Origin: Bacilli bacterium
GTDB lineage: Bacteria > Bacillota_I > Bacilli_A > RF39 > UBA660
Reading direction: 5' to 3'
Length of the DNA stretch: 58,653 bases
NCBI GenBank assembly: GCA_017398945.1
Contig: JAFQES010000005.1
Location: 1-58,653 of the forward strand
A program made the translations under genes and the position numbers. Within the stretch, counting starts at the first letter, position 1. Each line of letters opens with the position of its first letter. The notes under the pieces are model-generated. The model was not told the DNA's origin. It made no database searches and saw only the letters and a list, made by a program, of their open reading frames with translations. Positions 8,396 to 17,032 of this stretch are shown here, in pieces.

Positions 8396-9122
8396 TATCT
8401 TCTTCAGGAATTATGAGTTTATCTCCTGCTTTTATTTCTGATACATCATTATAATTTGATAAAATACTCATATTGGAATTATACATTGTACACACTGCTT
8501 CAATATTATCATTTTCTTTTAATATATGCACATGATAAGTTTGATACGTATCATCATCAGTATTTACTGATTCAATTATGGTATTTTCTTCTTGTTTATC
8601 TTCAATATTTCTTTCTTCTATATTATTTTTCTCAATCACTTTAGTTTCTGATACCATTTTATCTTCTATCATTTCTCTATCTTCTTCAATCGGTAACTCA
8701 ATTTCGGATATTTCTTTTTCTGGCTTTACAAAAATTTCTTTTTGTTCTTCTATTTTTTCAAAAATTATTTCTCTTTCTTCGTCAACTTCTTCCTTTTTTA
8801 TTTCGGTTCCTTTTAAAGCTAGTTCAATTATAATCTTTAAAGTATCATTCTTTAGAATTTCATAAGTAAAATCCGTTATTTCAAATACAATTGTATCTTT
8901 ATCAATATTGTCTGCTATATCTATTGAAAAAGGCAATGTATATTCAAATGGTTCTTTATTAACACTTAATTCATGAGTTTTGTACTCTCCACTCACAATA
9001 AAATTCCCTAGTATTTCATTATCATTAATGTCCATTTCATGTTCCAATGAAATGCTATAAATCTCCGCTATTTTTGTTTTAAAAGTAATTTCTTTTGTAT
9101 AAGGTATTACAAAATCCATCAT
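8388..9122 (-). CDS. spoVID: SpoVID-like spore coat morphogenetic protein with C-terminal LysM
   Basis: The N-terminal 105 residues match the SpoVID beta domain in order: a YSISLEHE strand, a VSGEYKTHE segment, YTLPFSIDI, then FEITDFTYEILKNDTLKIIIELALKG. A long Glu/Lys-rich linker follows (about 108-190). The C-terminus is a LysM domain (about 193-244, starting YHVHILKENDNIEAVC and ending KAGDKLIIPEE). SpoVID anchors and spreads the coat around the forespore and its LysM binds lipid II. It is shorter than Bacillus SpoVID (about 575 residues), mostly in the linker. GGAGG lies 6 bases upstream of the ATG. A sigma-E-like promoter precedes it. Confidence 0.8.
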   Translation of the reverse strand: MMDFVIPYTKEITFKTKIAEIYSISLEHEMDINDNEILGNFIVSGEYKTHELSVNKEPFEYTLPFSIDIADNIDKDTIVFEITDFTYEILKNDTLKIIIELALKGTEIKKEEVDEEREIIFEKIEEQKEIFVKPEKEISEIELPIEEDREMIEDKMVSETKVIEKNNIEERNIEDKQEENTIIESVNTDDDTYQTYHVHILKENDNIEAVCTMYNSNMSILSNYNDVSEIKAGDKLIIPEEDNE

Positions 9123-9138
9123 ATCAATCCTCCTAACA

Positions 9139-9168
9139 ATTTATATGATTATTAAAATATATTTATGC
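9139..9168 (-). promoter_or_regulatory. Candidate sigma-E-type promoter of the spoVID operon
   Basis: On the minus strand GCATAAAT (9161-9168) and CATATAAAT (9139-9147) are separated by 13 bases. The first matches the sigma-E -35 pattern G-H-A-T-A-n-n-T; the second differs from CATACAnT at two positions. In Bacillus spoVID is transcribed by sigma-E. Such AT-rich motifs arise easily by chance here, so this is suggestive only. Confidence 0.35.
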
Positions 9169-9205
9169 AAAAAAAGCAGCCGACACCTTATATGGTATCA
9201 GCCAC
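9169..9205 (-). terminator. Strong intrinsic terminator upstream of spoVID
   Basis: On the minus strand a 12-bp stem (9194-9205 with 9176-9187, all pairs counting G-U) with a 6-base loop is followed by seven T (9175-9169). It lies between murF and spoVID. MurF has its own terminator at 9344-9376, so this one ends a separate short transcript or acts as an attenuator in the spoVID leader. Confidence 0.75.
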
Positions 9206-9340
9206 TTATTAGTTTTACCACTAGCTTTTTCTTATGTTTGCTTCTTTTAAATTTATTTTATTGATATATATATGGATTCCGTGTTTTCTAAATCAATATA
9301 TATAAAGCTTATTTTTAATTTAATTCAATCCTTTTAGTAT
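9206..9340 (-). ncRNA. Possible short leader or small RNA between murF and spoVID
   Basis: The 135 bases between the murF terminator and the 9169-9205 terminator hold no open frame. A TATACT box on the minus strand near 9335-9340 could start a transcript of about 150 bases ending at that terminator. The segment contains TATTGAT/ATCAATA arms and a conserved-looking GGTAAAACTAATAAG stretch, but it matches no riboswitch I know. It is either a stand-alone small RNA or a regulated leader. Confidence 0.3.
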
Positions 9341-9343
9341 ATT

Positions 9344-9376
9344 AGTAAAAAAATTAATGAATCACTCATTAATTTT
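9344..9376 (-). terminator. Terminator of murF
   Basis: AAAATTAATGA (9350-9360) and TCATTAATTTT (9366-9376) form an 11-bp perfect stem with a 5-base loop, followed on the minus strand by a T-run. The stem contains the murF stop codon. Confidence 0.7.
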
Positions 9377-10708
9377 TAGTTCTTCCACAATTTCTTTAAA
9401 GTTTAATCCGTGGCTTGCTTTTATTAAAACATAATCTCCTTTATGTAAAGTCTCCTTTAAAAAATTTATAGTATCTTTATTATTATCAAAATGATAGTTT
9501 AATGTATTGGTAATCTTTTTATTTATATTTAAAGAGTCATTTCCTACAGTTACTACTAAATCTAAATTAAGTTCGTTTATTTTTTCGCCAACTTTTTGAT
9601 GTAATTTAATAGAGTGTTCACCTAATTCTAACATATCTCCTAAAACAGCAATTTTTCTTTTATTTAAACTATTAAGATATTTTAAACAATAAATAACAGC
9701 ATCATAATTAGCGTTATAAGAATCATCTATTAAAGTATACTTGGTTGTTTTTATGATTTGCATCCTATTTGAACTTATCTGAAAAGTTAAAAGTCCTTTT
9801 TTTATATCTTCTATCGGAACTTTTAAAGTGGTACCTACTGCAATTGCTGCCAACGCATTATAAATAAAATGTTCTCCACTTATGTTTAAACTGATTTCTT
9901 CATCATTATATTTAAAAGAACTAGTTAAAGCTTCTAATTTAATATCTTTTCCTTGAAAATCTGATTTATTATTTATACCATAAGTTATAATGTTTTTTAG
10001 ATTGATCGCTTCTTTATTTAATAAATCATTATCATAATTTAATATGACTTGACCACCTGCACAAAGTCCATCTAATATTTCTAGCTTTGCTTTTAAGATA
10101 TTTTCTCTACTTCCTAAAATCCCAATGTGAGCAGTTCCGACGTTTGTAATAAGAGCAATAGTGGGTTTAGCAATTTTAGATAATAAACTCAGTTCTCCAA
10201 AATGATTCATACCCATTTCCACCACTAATACTTCATGATCATCTAAACTTAATATAGTAAGGGGAAGTCCAATGTGGTTATTTAAATTACCAGGCGTTTT
10301 TAACACTTTATATTTTTGAGCCAAAACATTTGCTACCATATCTTTCGTACTGGTTTTTCCCGCACTTCCTGTTATAGCTACTACGGGAATATCATATAGA
10401 TTTCTTTTATATATAGCTAACTCTTGTAAAGCTTTAATTGAATCTTCAACAATTATTAAATTCTTTTTATTCTCTTTAACATAAGAAATTATCTCATCAT
10501 TGGGATTATCACTAATAGCTAAAACTGCTCCATTTTTATATGCATCTATAATAAAATCATTTCCATCAAAACTTTCTCCTTTGATAGCTACATAAACTTC
10601 ACCAACTGCAATAGTTCTTGTATCTTTAGAAAATCCTTTGATTTCTTCATTATTATTTATATATTCGCTTATTAAAGGAATATTATCTTTTATTTCATAT
10701 ATCTTCAT
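9362..10708 (-). CDS. murF: UDP-N-acetylmuramoyl-tripeptide--D-alanyl-D-alanine ligase
   Basis: MurF adds D-Ala-D-Ala to the UDP-MurNAc tripeptide in the cytoplasm, the last soluble step of the peptidoglycan precursor pathway. The 448-residue protein has the usual three parts: an N-terminal substrate-binding domain with GFSKDTR, the ATPase domain with the P-loop VVAITGSAGKTSTKDMV and PGNLNNHIGLPLT, and a C-terminal domain with DDSYNANYDA and LGDMLELGEHS. Length is typical. GAGGATGATAAT precedes the ATG. It follows lon on the same strand but behind a terminator. Alr, which supplies D-alanine, lies close by. Confidence 0.95.
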   Translation of the reverse strand: MKIYEIKDNIPLISEYINNNEEIKGFSKDTRTIAVGEVYVAIKGESFDGNDFIIDAYKNGAVLAISDNPNDEIISYVKENKKNLIIVEDSIKALQELAIYKRNLYDIPVVAITGSAGKTSTKDMVANVLAQKYKVLKTPGNLNNHIGLPLTILSLDDHEVLVVEMGMNHFGELSLLSKIAKPTIALITNVGTAHIGILGSRENILKAKLEILDGLCAGGQVILNYDNDLLNKEAINLKNIITYGINNKSDFQGKDIKLEALTSSFKYNDEEISLNISGEHFIYNALAAIAVGTTLKVPIEDIKKGLLTFQISSNRMQIIKTTKYTLIDDSYNANYDAVIYCLKYLNSLNKRKIAVLGDMLELGEHSIKLHQKVGEKINELNLDLVVTVGNDSLNINKKITNTLNYHFDNNKDTINFLKETLHKGDYVLIKASHGLNFKEIVEELKINE

Positions 10709-10756
10709 ATTATCATCCTCTTAATTTTATTCTCTTTACTAAAATTTTATTAAATA

Positions 10757-10787
10757 AGAAAAGAAAAGTCAAAATCAATCACTTTTC
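10757..10787 (-). terminator. Terminator of lon
   Basis: GAAAAGT (10763-10769) pairs with ACTTTTC (10781-10787), followed on the minus strand by a T-rich tract. The lon stop codon (10775) lies in the loop. Confidence 0.55.
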
Positions 10788-13099
10788 TTTACAAATAAGT
10801 AGTCATATATTTCTTTATAATTTTTTACAGGAATTATAGTCATTTTGGATTTTATCTTATTATCAATTAAATCTAAATCTATAATATTCTCTTCTGGAAT
10901 AAATACAATTTTAATATTACTATTGTAAGCTCCAATTAATTTTTCTTTTAATCCACCTATTTTTAATATTTCTCCTTTTAATGATATTTCTCCTGTCATT
11001 GCAATATTCAAATCAACTTTTTTATTTAAGATAACACTTAATAAAGATGTAGTAATTGCACATCCGGCGCTAGGCCCTTCCTTTTTAACAGATGAAGCTA
11101 AAAAATGAATATGAATATCTTTTCTGTTCAATATATCTAAATCTATATCATACTTTCTAGCATTGCTTTTAAGATAACTTAAAGAAACTTCAATACTTTC
11201 TTCCATTACCGTCCCAAGACTTCCAGTAGCTTTTATTTTACCACTACCTTCTAACATTAAGGATTCAATTTGCATAACCACTCCACCAAAAGAAGTATAA
11301 GCAAGGCCATTAACTAAACCAAATGTATTTTTTATATTGGATAAAGCATTAGTGTATTCTTTTGCTCCCAGATAATTTTGAATTGTGTCTTTTTTTAGAG
11401 TTATCTTTAATTTGTTATTATGATTTAAATAACTTTGCGTTATTACTTTGCGAATGATCTTATCCAATTTTCTGGTTAAGTCTCTAACTCCTGCTTCTTT
11501 AGTGTAATTATTAATTATAACTTTTAGACTTTCGTTATTAAATTTAATTTCATTTTTAATTAAATTTTCTTCAAATAGTTTAGGTATTATATAATTATTA
11601 GCAATATCTATTTTTTCAAATTCACTATAACCACTAATTTTAATAATTTCTAAACGGTCTTTTAATGGACCGGGAATATCATCTTCATTATTTGCAGTTA
11701 AAATAAACAATACTTTTGATAAATCGAATGGTTCTTCAATATAATTATCAATAAATTTATGATTAGAGTTTGTATCTAAAATATCAAGTAAAGCGCTTGC
11801 AGGATCTCCTTTAATATCTTTTACCATTTTATCAACTTCATCAATTAAAATAACTGGATTATTAAATCCACATTTTTGCAATGCCAAAATAATTTTTCCA
11901 GGACTTGCCCCAATGTAAGTACGACGATTTCCTAATAGTTCAGTTGGATCATTAAGCCCTCCAACACTAATTTTATAAAAACTTTTTTTCAAAGCTTGTG
12001 CTATTGAAACTGCTAAGCTACTTTTTCCCACTCCTGGTGGACCTATCAAACAGATAATCGGACTTTTAATAATAGGATTTCTTTTTTTGGCGGCAATATA
12101 TTCAATAATACGTTCTTTGACTTCGTCTAATCCATAGTGCGACTTATTTAAAGTTTTTGCTATTTCTTTTAAATTTTCTTCGTCTTCACTATGTTTATTC
12201 CATGGCAAATTAAGAAAAGTGTCAATATAATTTCTGATCATAGCATTTTCAGGACTAGCTTCACTAATTAAAGAATACTTCTTTATTTCTCTTAAAATTG
12301 TTTCTAATGTTTTTACATTTAAAGAAAGGGACTCAGCTTTTCTAGTAAAAGAATTAACTTCCTCGTCTTTATAATCTTCTTCATTTAATTCTTTGCGAAT
12401 TTGTCTTATTTTTTCTTTTAAAATAAATTCTTTTTGACTTTCCTCTAACTCTTTTTGAAGATTATCTTCTATTTTTTCTTCCAACTTTAAAATTTCTATT
12501 TCAACACTTAAGTCTTTTATTAGATTTTGGGCACGATATAAAGGATTAATTTCTTGCATATAAGCAAGTTTTGAAGATGTTGAAAGCGATAAATAAGTAA
12601 TTACTGAATCAGTAAAATTATAAAAATTTTTAGTGTTTTTTAAATGATTTATAATATCATTAGATAAATTTGGTGATTTGGCAATATAGCATGTTATAAG
12701 TTCCAAAATTTTTCTTCTTAAAGCAATTTCTTCCTCTTTAGCAAATTTTGGTAAAGATACGTCTTCAATATTACTTTCTAAAACATATTTCAATTCTTCA
12801 TTATTACAATAAGATTTTACAGCCACTCTTTTTATTCCTTTTAGAGTTACTCGCAAGTTATCATTTGGTAACACTAATTTACTAGTTACTTTTGCTACAA
12901 CTCCAATACTAGGAAGATCATCTACATCAGGACTTTCTTCTATTTCATCTAAAGGACAAATAACTAGTATTCGTCCATCAAAATTTTTATTGGCTAAATT
13001 AATTATTTTCTTACTTATTTCATTATTAAGTTCAAGTTTGATTTCTTGATTAGGAAAGATAACAAAACTTTTTAAAAGTAAAACTGGTAACTTATTCAA
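10775..13099 (-). CDS. lon: ATP-dependent Lon protease
   Basis: Cytosolic AAA+ quality-control protease. From N to C: the LON substrate-binding domain starting NKLPVLLLKSFVIFPNQEI, a coiled linker, AAA+ with Walker A GPPGVGKSS and Walker B VILIDEVDK, and the S16 protease domain with serine in EGPSAG and lysine in GGLKEK. I place the start at the TTG at 13099, directly behind AAGGGAGGTGCAAGC, giving 774 residues, the family's normal length; the longer in-frame extension to 13186 spans the promoter. A TTTACA-17-TATAAT promoter lies at 13133-13161. In Bacillus lonA neighbours ysxC (engB); here they are far apart. Confidence 0.95.
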   Translation of the reverse strand: MNKLPVLLLKSFVIFPNQEIKLELNNEISKKIINLANKNFDGRILVICPLDEIEESPDVDDLPSIGVVAKVTSKLVLPNDNLRVTLKGIKRVAVKSYCNNEELKYVLESNIEDVSLPKFAKEEEIALRRKILELITCYIAKSPNLSNDIINHLKNTKNFYNFTDSVITYLSLSTSSKLAYMQEINPLYRAQNLIKDLSVEIEILKLEEKIEDNLQKELEESQKEFILKEKIRQIRKELNEEDYKDEEVNSFTRKAESLSLNVKTLETILREIKKYSLISEASPENAMIRNYIDTFLNLPWNKHSEDEENLKEIAKTLNKSHYGLDEVKERIIEYIAAKKRNPIIKSPIICLIGPPGVGKSSLAVSIAQALKKSFYKISVGGLNDPTELLGNRRTYIGASPGKIILALQKCGFNNPVILIDEVDKMVKDIKGDPASALLDILDTNSNHKFIDNYIEEPFDLSKVLFILTANNEDDIPGPLKDRLEIIKISGYSEFEKIDIANNYIIPKLFEENLIKNEIKFNNESLKVIINNYTKEAGVRDLTRKLDKIIRKVITQSYLNHNNKLKITLKKDTIQNYLGAKEYTNALSNIKNTFGLVNGLAYTSFGGVVMQIESLMLEGSGKIKATGSLGTVMEESIEVSLSYLKSNARKYDIDLDILNRKDIHIHFLASSVKKEGPSAGCAITTSLLSVILNKKVDLNIAMTGEISLKGEILKIGGLKEKLIGAYNSNIKIVFIPEENIIDLDLIDNKIKSKMTIIPVKNYKEIYDYLFVKKSD

Positions 13100-13132
13100 A
13101 GCTTGCACCTCCCTTTGAAATTGATGTTTTTT

Positions 13133-13161
13133 ATTATAGTAATTAAAGTTGAGTTTGTAAA
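13133..13161 (-). promoter_or_regulatory. Sigma-A promoter of lon
   Basis: On the minus strand TTTACA (13156-13161) and TATAAT (13133-13138) are 17 bases apart. Its position inside the upstream open frame supports the downstream TTG start of lon. No CIRCE element or clear CtsR operator is seen. Confidence 0.7.
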
Positions 13162-13186
13162 CACAATTCGACATAATTTGACACAT

Positions 13187-13211
13187 AAAAAACTGGCATT
13201 ATCTGCCAGTT
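13187..13211 (-). terminator. Terminator of the recA-alr operon
   Basis: AACTGGCA (13191-13198) and TGCCAGTT (13204-13211) form an 8-bp GC-containing stem with a 5-base loop, followed by a run of T on the minus strand. It lies 50 bases past the alr stop. Confidence 0.8.
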
Positions 13212-13260
13212 TCATTTAAACTACTAATTAAAATAAATTTAAAAAGGAGTTTCATCAAAT

Positions 13261-14388
13261 CTATTTATATTTTCTTGCTACTCTATTAGTAATTTTATTA
13301 AACAAATGATAAGAATTTAATCGGGTGTTTTCACATACTTTTAATAACGGAATGTTTTTGCCGATTATTTCTACTTTATCACCAATTTTTACTTTGGGTG
13401 ATACTTTAACTATAATCATATCCATAGTGTCTGCTAAAATTTCACAATAATTCCCATTAATAAAAACGTATTTAAAACTTAAATCCACTCCATCTGCATA
13501 ACCAATGGGAAGTGTTGCTATATATATATCAGTTTCAGCTTTATAAGTAGCATAACCAATATATTCCCCACTTTTTACTTTTCTTACACTCATTACCTCG
13601 GTATATAATTCAAAAGCGGGATTTAATGGTAACACTGCAGGATATTTAATTTCCTTACCTAATATTTTTTTGACAGAATCTTTTAACTTTTGTTTTCTTC
13701 CTAATACTGGTTTCTTTCCAGAAACTCCATACATCAACATACCAAAACGGCAAGCATTACAAAAAGGAATTTTTTCATTATTAATTAGAGTAATAGAACG
13801 ATCAAGATGAATCATAGGGATTTTTGCTAAATCAATTGTACTAGTGGTTTTTTTAAACGTTTCAATTTGATTTTTATAATATTCATCATTTAATCCACTC
13901 GTAGCAAAATGCGAATAAATTCCCTCTAAATTTAATTTTTTATTCTTATTTAGAAGATCATATGCTTGTTTTAATTCCGTCGCATTATTAAAACCTAATC
14001 TATTCATCCCTGAATCTACTTTAAAATGAATATTAATACCTTTATTCAATTTAATTTCTACTAATTCTTTAACATATTTTAAATTTTCTACCGTAACAGT
14101 AATATTATAATAATCACACTGATCAATGTATTTTAAATCAATAGGCTCTAAAACTAAAACAGGTATTTTAGAATAAGCTTTTCTTATTTGCAGAGCTTCA
14201 TCTAATGATGAAACAGCCAAATAATTTATACCGCCTTTAATCATGGAATTAATGGTGTTTATTCCATGATTATAAGCATTATTCTTTACAACCCCAATAT
14301 AGTAGTCGTATTGATAATTATTAACTACATATTTTACATTTTCATATATTTTTTTTGTATCGATTAATGCGTATGTATTTCGGTACAT
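13261..14388 (-). CDS. alr: Alanine racemase
   Basis: PLP-dependent interconversion of L- and D-alanine, supplying D-Ala for peptidoglycan. The 375-residue protein has the PLP lysine in VVKNNAYNHG (about residue 34), GMNRLGF in the barrel, YSHFATS, and the C-terminal domain with the catalytic tyrosine region LPIGYADGVD; the family motif GxGxR is replaced by CRFGMLMYG. The N-terminus ALIDTKKIYENV is typical of the family. It follows recA by 21 bases with GAAGGA before the ATG and has no promoter of its own that I can see, so it is probably co-transcribed with recA. Confidence 0.93.
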   Translation of the reverse strand: MYRNTYALIDTKKIYENVKYVVNNYQYDYYIGVVKNNAYNHGINTINSMIKGGINYLAVSSLDEALQIRKAYSKIPVLVLEPIDLKYIDQCDYYNITVTVENLKYVKELVEIKLNKGINIHFKVDSGMNRLGFNNATELKQAYDLLNKNKKLNLEGIYSHFATSGLNDEYYKNQIETFKKTTSTIDLAKIPMIHLDRSITLINNEKIPFCNACRFGMLMYGVSGKKPVLGRKQKLKDSVKKILGKEIKYPAVLPLNPAFELYTEVMSVRKVKSGEYIGYATYKAETDIYIATLPIGYADGVDLSFKYVFINGNYCEILADTMDMIIVKVSPKVKIGDKVEIIGKNIPLLKVCENTRLNSYHLFNKITNRVARKYK

Positions 14389-14409
14389 ACAATCACATCC
14401 TTCAATTTT

Positions 14410-15417
14410 CTATTTATTTTCTTTTAAAGATTCTCTAATTAAACCTTCTAGTTCTTCTTTTAATTCTGGCTTAGATTTTAATAACAGTTTAACGTTTTCT
14501 TTGCCTTGACCAACTTTTTCACCTTTATAAGAATACCAAGCTCCACTTTTTTCCATAATTCCTAGTTCGCTAGCTAAATCAACTATTTCACCCTCACGTG
14601 AAATTCCTTGTCCATACATAATTTCAACATTAGCAGTTTTAAATGGTGGAGCTACTTTATTTTTTACAACCTTAATAACAGTCTTATTTCCAATAACTTG
14701 ATCACCATTTTTAATTTGCTCAGCTCTTCTAATATCTAATCGAATTGTTGAATAAAATTTTAATGCTCTTCCTCCAGGAGTAGTTTCTGGATTTCCAAAC
14801 ATAATTCCTACTTTCTCCCTTAACTGATTAATAAAAATAGCAGTTGTTTTAGTTTTATTAATAGTTCCTGATAATTTTCTTAAAGCTTGACTCATTAATC
14901 TAGCTTGAAGCCCTACATGAGAATCACCCATTTCTCCTTCAATTTCAGCTTGAGGAACTAAAGCAGCAACTGAATCGATAACAACGATATTTACTGCTTC
15001 ACTTCTTACTAATGCTTCACAAATCTCTAAAGCTTGTTCTCCAGTATCAGGTTGAGATAATAGTAACTCATTTAAATTAACTCCTAAATTTTTGGCATAT
15101 ACAGGATCTAAAGCATGTTCGGCATCAATAAATGCCGCTCTTCCTCCTGCTTTTTGCGCTTCAGCTATCGCTTGTAAAGCTACAGTTGTTTTACCTGATG
15201 ATTCAGGTCCAAATATTTCAATAATTCTGCCTTTAGGAAATCCTCCCACCCCTAAAGCTTTATCCAAAAGTAAAGATCCACTTGAAGTTACATCTATATT
15301 TACATGAGAGTCTTCCCCTAATTTCATAATTGCGCCAGCACCAAATTGTTTTTGAATGTCAGCCAATACTTGTTCTAATGCTTTATCTTTATTTGTTTCG
15401 TCTTTTGATATTTTCAT
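14410..15417 (-). CDS. recA: Recombinase RecA
   Basis: Forms filaments on single-stranded DNA, drives strand exchange and triggers LexA self-cleavage. The 335-residue protein has Walker [10 protein letters not shown] (about 64-72), Walker [10 protein letters not shown], the loop L1/L2 region ([32 protein letters not shown]) and the C-terminal domain. GGGAGGA precedes the ATG. Upstream are a TTGACA-17-TAAAAT promoter, a LexA-like box and a 12-bp palindrome. Gene order rodZ-pgsA-recA matches ymfM-pgsA-(cinA)-recA of Bacillus, with cinA missing. Confidence 0.97.
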   Translation of the reverse strand: MKISKDETNKDKALEQVLADIQKQFGAGAIMKLGEDSHVNIDVTSSGSLLLDKALGVGGFPKGRIIEIFGPESSGKTTVALQAIAEAQKAGGRAAFIDAEHALDPVYAKNLGVNLNELLLSQPDTGEQALEICEALVRSEAVNIVVIDSVAALVPQAEIEGEMGDSHVGLQARLMSQALRKLSGTINKTKTTAIFINQLREKVGIMFGNPETTPGGRALKFYSTIRLDIRRAEQIKNGDQVIGNKTVIKVVKNKVAPPFKTANVEIMYGQGISREGEIVDLASELGIMEKSGAWYSYKGEKVGQGKENVKLLLKSKPELKEELEGLIRESLKENK

Positions 15418-15438
15418 AAATCCTCCCTAATTTTTACT

Positions 15439-15475
15439 ACAAACTAATTTTAATATAAATAAATTAGTTTGTCAA
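15439..15475 (-). promoter_or_regulatory. recA promoter embedded in a 12-bp palindrome
   Basis: On the minus strand the -35 TTGACA (15470-15475) and -10 TAAAAT (15447-15452) are 17 bases apart. Perfect arms ACAAACTAATTT (15439-15450) and AAATTAGTTTGT (15461-15472) overlap both boxes, with a 10-base spacer. Such placement is expected of a repressor operator. Confidence 0.65.
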
Positions 15476-15484
15476 CATAATTTT

Positions 15485-15498
15485 CAAACGTTTGTTTG
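15485..15498 (-). promoter_or_regulatory. LexA (SOS) box upstream of recA
   Basis: CAAACGTTTGTTTG on the plus strand, read CAAACAAACGTTTG on the minus strand, matches the Gram-positive SOS box CGAACRNRYGTTYG at 13 of 14 positions. It lies 10 bases upstream of the recA -35 box. Confidence 0.6.
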
Positions 15499-15513
15499 GT
15501 TTGTCTTTTTTAT

Positions 15514-15551
15514 AAAAAAAGACAATTTTATTTACTAAAATTATCTTTTTT
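15514..15551 (-). terminator. Terminator of pgsA
   Basis: GACAATTTT (15521-15529) pairs with AAAATTATC (15537-15545, one G-U) with a 7-base loop and A/T runs on both sides, so it can work in both directions. It separates the rodZ-pgsA unit from the recA promoter. Confidence 0.7.
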
Positions 15552-15572
15552 GTTAATCGCTATACTATTAAA

Positions 15573-16169
15573 TTACTTTTTTGGAAATAAGAATTCTCGA
15601 CTATTATAATAATATTGACATCCTGATACAATAGATAACACAGTTGCTATCAATATTAATAATCCCCCAAGATTAAAATTAACTAATTCAAATGGTAAGT
15701 TATAAAACATCGTCAAAGTAAGTCCTACCATCATACACATAGTTTTGGCCTTACCCCACCAACTTGCAGCAACAACCTTTCCTTTATTTCCACTAATCAT
15801 TTTGCATGAATCTACAACAATATCTCTTGTAATTATAATTACTGGTACCGCTATAGAAATCATACCATCATACGCTAAAATAATAAGTAATCCATTAACC
15901 AATATTTTATCAGCTATTGCATCCATAACCTTTCCAAAGTCAGTTACTAAGTTTCTACTTCTAGCTAAATATCCATCAACAAAATCTGAAACTGATGCAA
16001 CAATAAATAATACTCCAGCAATAATATATTTTAGATTAATTCTTACTCTTCCACCTACTTCATAAATTGGAAACTCAATTCCTAATTCGTACCAAGGAAT
16101 CAACAGCATAACCATTATAGCAACCGCTAAAACTATTCTTCCCATCGTTATTTTATTTGGTAAATTCAT
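15573..16169 (-). CDS. pgsA: CDP-diacylglycerol--glycerol-3-phosphate 3-phosphatidyltransferase
   Basis: Makes phosphatidylglycerol phosphate, the committed step to phosphatidylglycerol, in the membrane. The CDP-alcohol phosphotransferase signature D-G-x2-A-R-x8-G-x3-D-x3-D is complete in SDFVDGYLARSRNLVTDFGKVMDAIAD (about residues 65-91). Several transmembrane helices; 198 residues, normal length. It follows rodZ by 14 bases with a ribosome-binding site AAAGGGTGTAGAGT, so the two form an operon as in Bacillus (ymfM-pgsA). Confidence 0.93.
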   Translation of the reverse strand: MNLPNKITMGRIVLAVAIMVMLLIPWYELGIEFPIYEVGGRVRINLKYIIAGVLFIVASVSDFVDGYLARSRNLVTDFGKVMDAIADKILVNGLLIILAYDGMISIAVPVIIITRDIVVDSCKMISGNKGKVVAASWWGKAKTMCMMVGLTLTMFYNLPFELVNFNLGGLLILIATVLSIVSGCQYYYNSREFLFPKK

Positions 16170-16183
16170 ACTCTACACCCTTT

Positions 16184-16657
16184 CTACTTCACATAACTAA
16201 TTATTGTAGCATTTTTACTATCTATAGTTATTTGTTTTACTGACCAAAAAATAGTCAAAATAATTAAGATAAATATGATTATATAAATTACTATATAAAA
16301 ATATTTATTATGTTTAGTTGGTTTTCTTGTGTACGGAGAAATAACTTTATTCTCAGCTTTTTGTTCTTTTGTCTGTTCTAAAACAGCTTTTTCGATTTCT
16401 TTTACAGGTATCTTCGAAGTATATTCAAATAAATATTCATTAAATTTATTTAAAATATTTCTTTCGTTTAGCCCTAAATATTTAGCATAATTTTCAATAT
16501 ATTCTTTTAAAATAAATATATCTTTAAACGCTCCGATCTTACCATCTTCAATATTTTCAATGATAACATCTTTAATATCTAAGTCATTACTTACCTCATT
16601 AACACTTATCCCTGAAGATTCTCTTGTAGCTTTTAACAGGCTACCTATCTCATTCAA
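16184..16657 (-). CDS. rodZ: RodZ/YmfM-like HTH membrane protein
   Basis: Residues 1-70 are a Cro/CI-type HTH of the RodZ kind (IGSLLKATRESSGISVNEVSNDLDI, then a KEYIENYAKYLGL helix), followed by a basic linker and one transmembrane helix (about 118-142). RodZ links the MreB cytoskeleton to cell-wall synthesis. The periplasmic-side domain is only about 15 residues, so the protein is truncated relative to long RodZ but like short Bacillus YmfM forms. The start is TTG, behind AAAGGAGTG at a spacing of 8; no ATG fits. The operon position before pgsA supports the call. Confidence 0.8.
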   Translation of the reverse strand: MNEIGSLLKATRESSGISVNEVSNDLDIKDVIIENIEDGKIGAFKDIFILKEYIENYAKYLGLNERNILNKFNEYLFEYTSKIPVKEIEKAVLEQTKEQKAENKVISPYTRKPTKHNKYFYIVIYIIIFILIILTIFWSVKQITIDSKNATIISYVK

Positions 16658-16680
16658 GTTTTTTCACTCCTTTAAAATTA

Positions 16681-17032
16681 AATAATATTTCATAAGCCAT
16701 GTTCTGTCCTTAAAATTAAGGGACAAATATTTATCTACCATTACTGGTCCTCTATTAGATTCTTTATTCTCCTCTAGAAGCTCCCCTACCATAATTTGGG
16801 TTTCTCGCTTGTGGGGTTTACCACGTTCCACTCTGTTTCGTTTCCAAAACAGCTCGTCTCTTTGGCACTTTTATATCTACTATAACCATTTAAGGTTATT
16901 TCAAAGCCGTTAGCATTACACTACCTTAGGTTATTTTTTCCCTAAGCACAAACACTACAACCATCACAGGTTGTGCGAGCATGGACTTTCCTCTACATAA
17001 TAAATTTATGCAGCATTTGTCTCGATATTATT
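16681..17032 (-). ncRNA. rnpB: RNase P RNA, type B
   Basis: Catalytic RNA that matures tRNA 5' ends. The conserved 5' element GAGGAAAGTCCATGCTCGCA (minus strand, near 16975-16994) and the 3' element ACAGAACATGGCTTA (near 16690-16705) are present, with a sequence between them that follows the Bacillus type B order. The terminal helix P1 is AATAATAT (17032-17025) pairing with ATATTATT (16688-16681), which fixes the ends. The 5' strand of P1 overlaps the gpsB stop codon, so gpsB and rnpB are fused end to end; gpsB-rnpB adjacency is conserved in Bacillus. Confidence 0.93.

Noticed and set aside
8456-8865. Plus-strand frames of 62-95 codons inside spoVID
   Set aside because: They are antisense to a repetitive Glu/Lys-rich region, Ser/Phe-rich as expected of reversed codons, with no ribosome-binding site.
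9169-9340. T-box leader in front of spoVID
   Set aside because: The hairpin has no AGGGTGGnACC-like box, no AGAGA stem I and no specifier region, unlike the clear T-box at 48926-49146.
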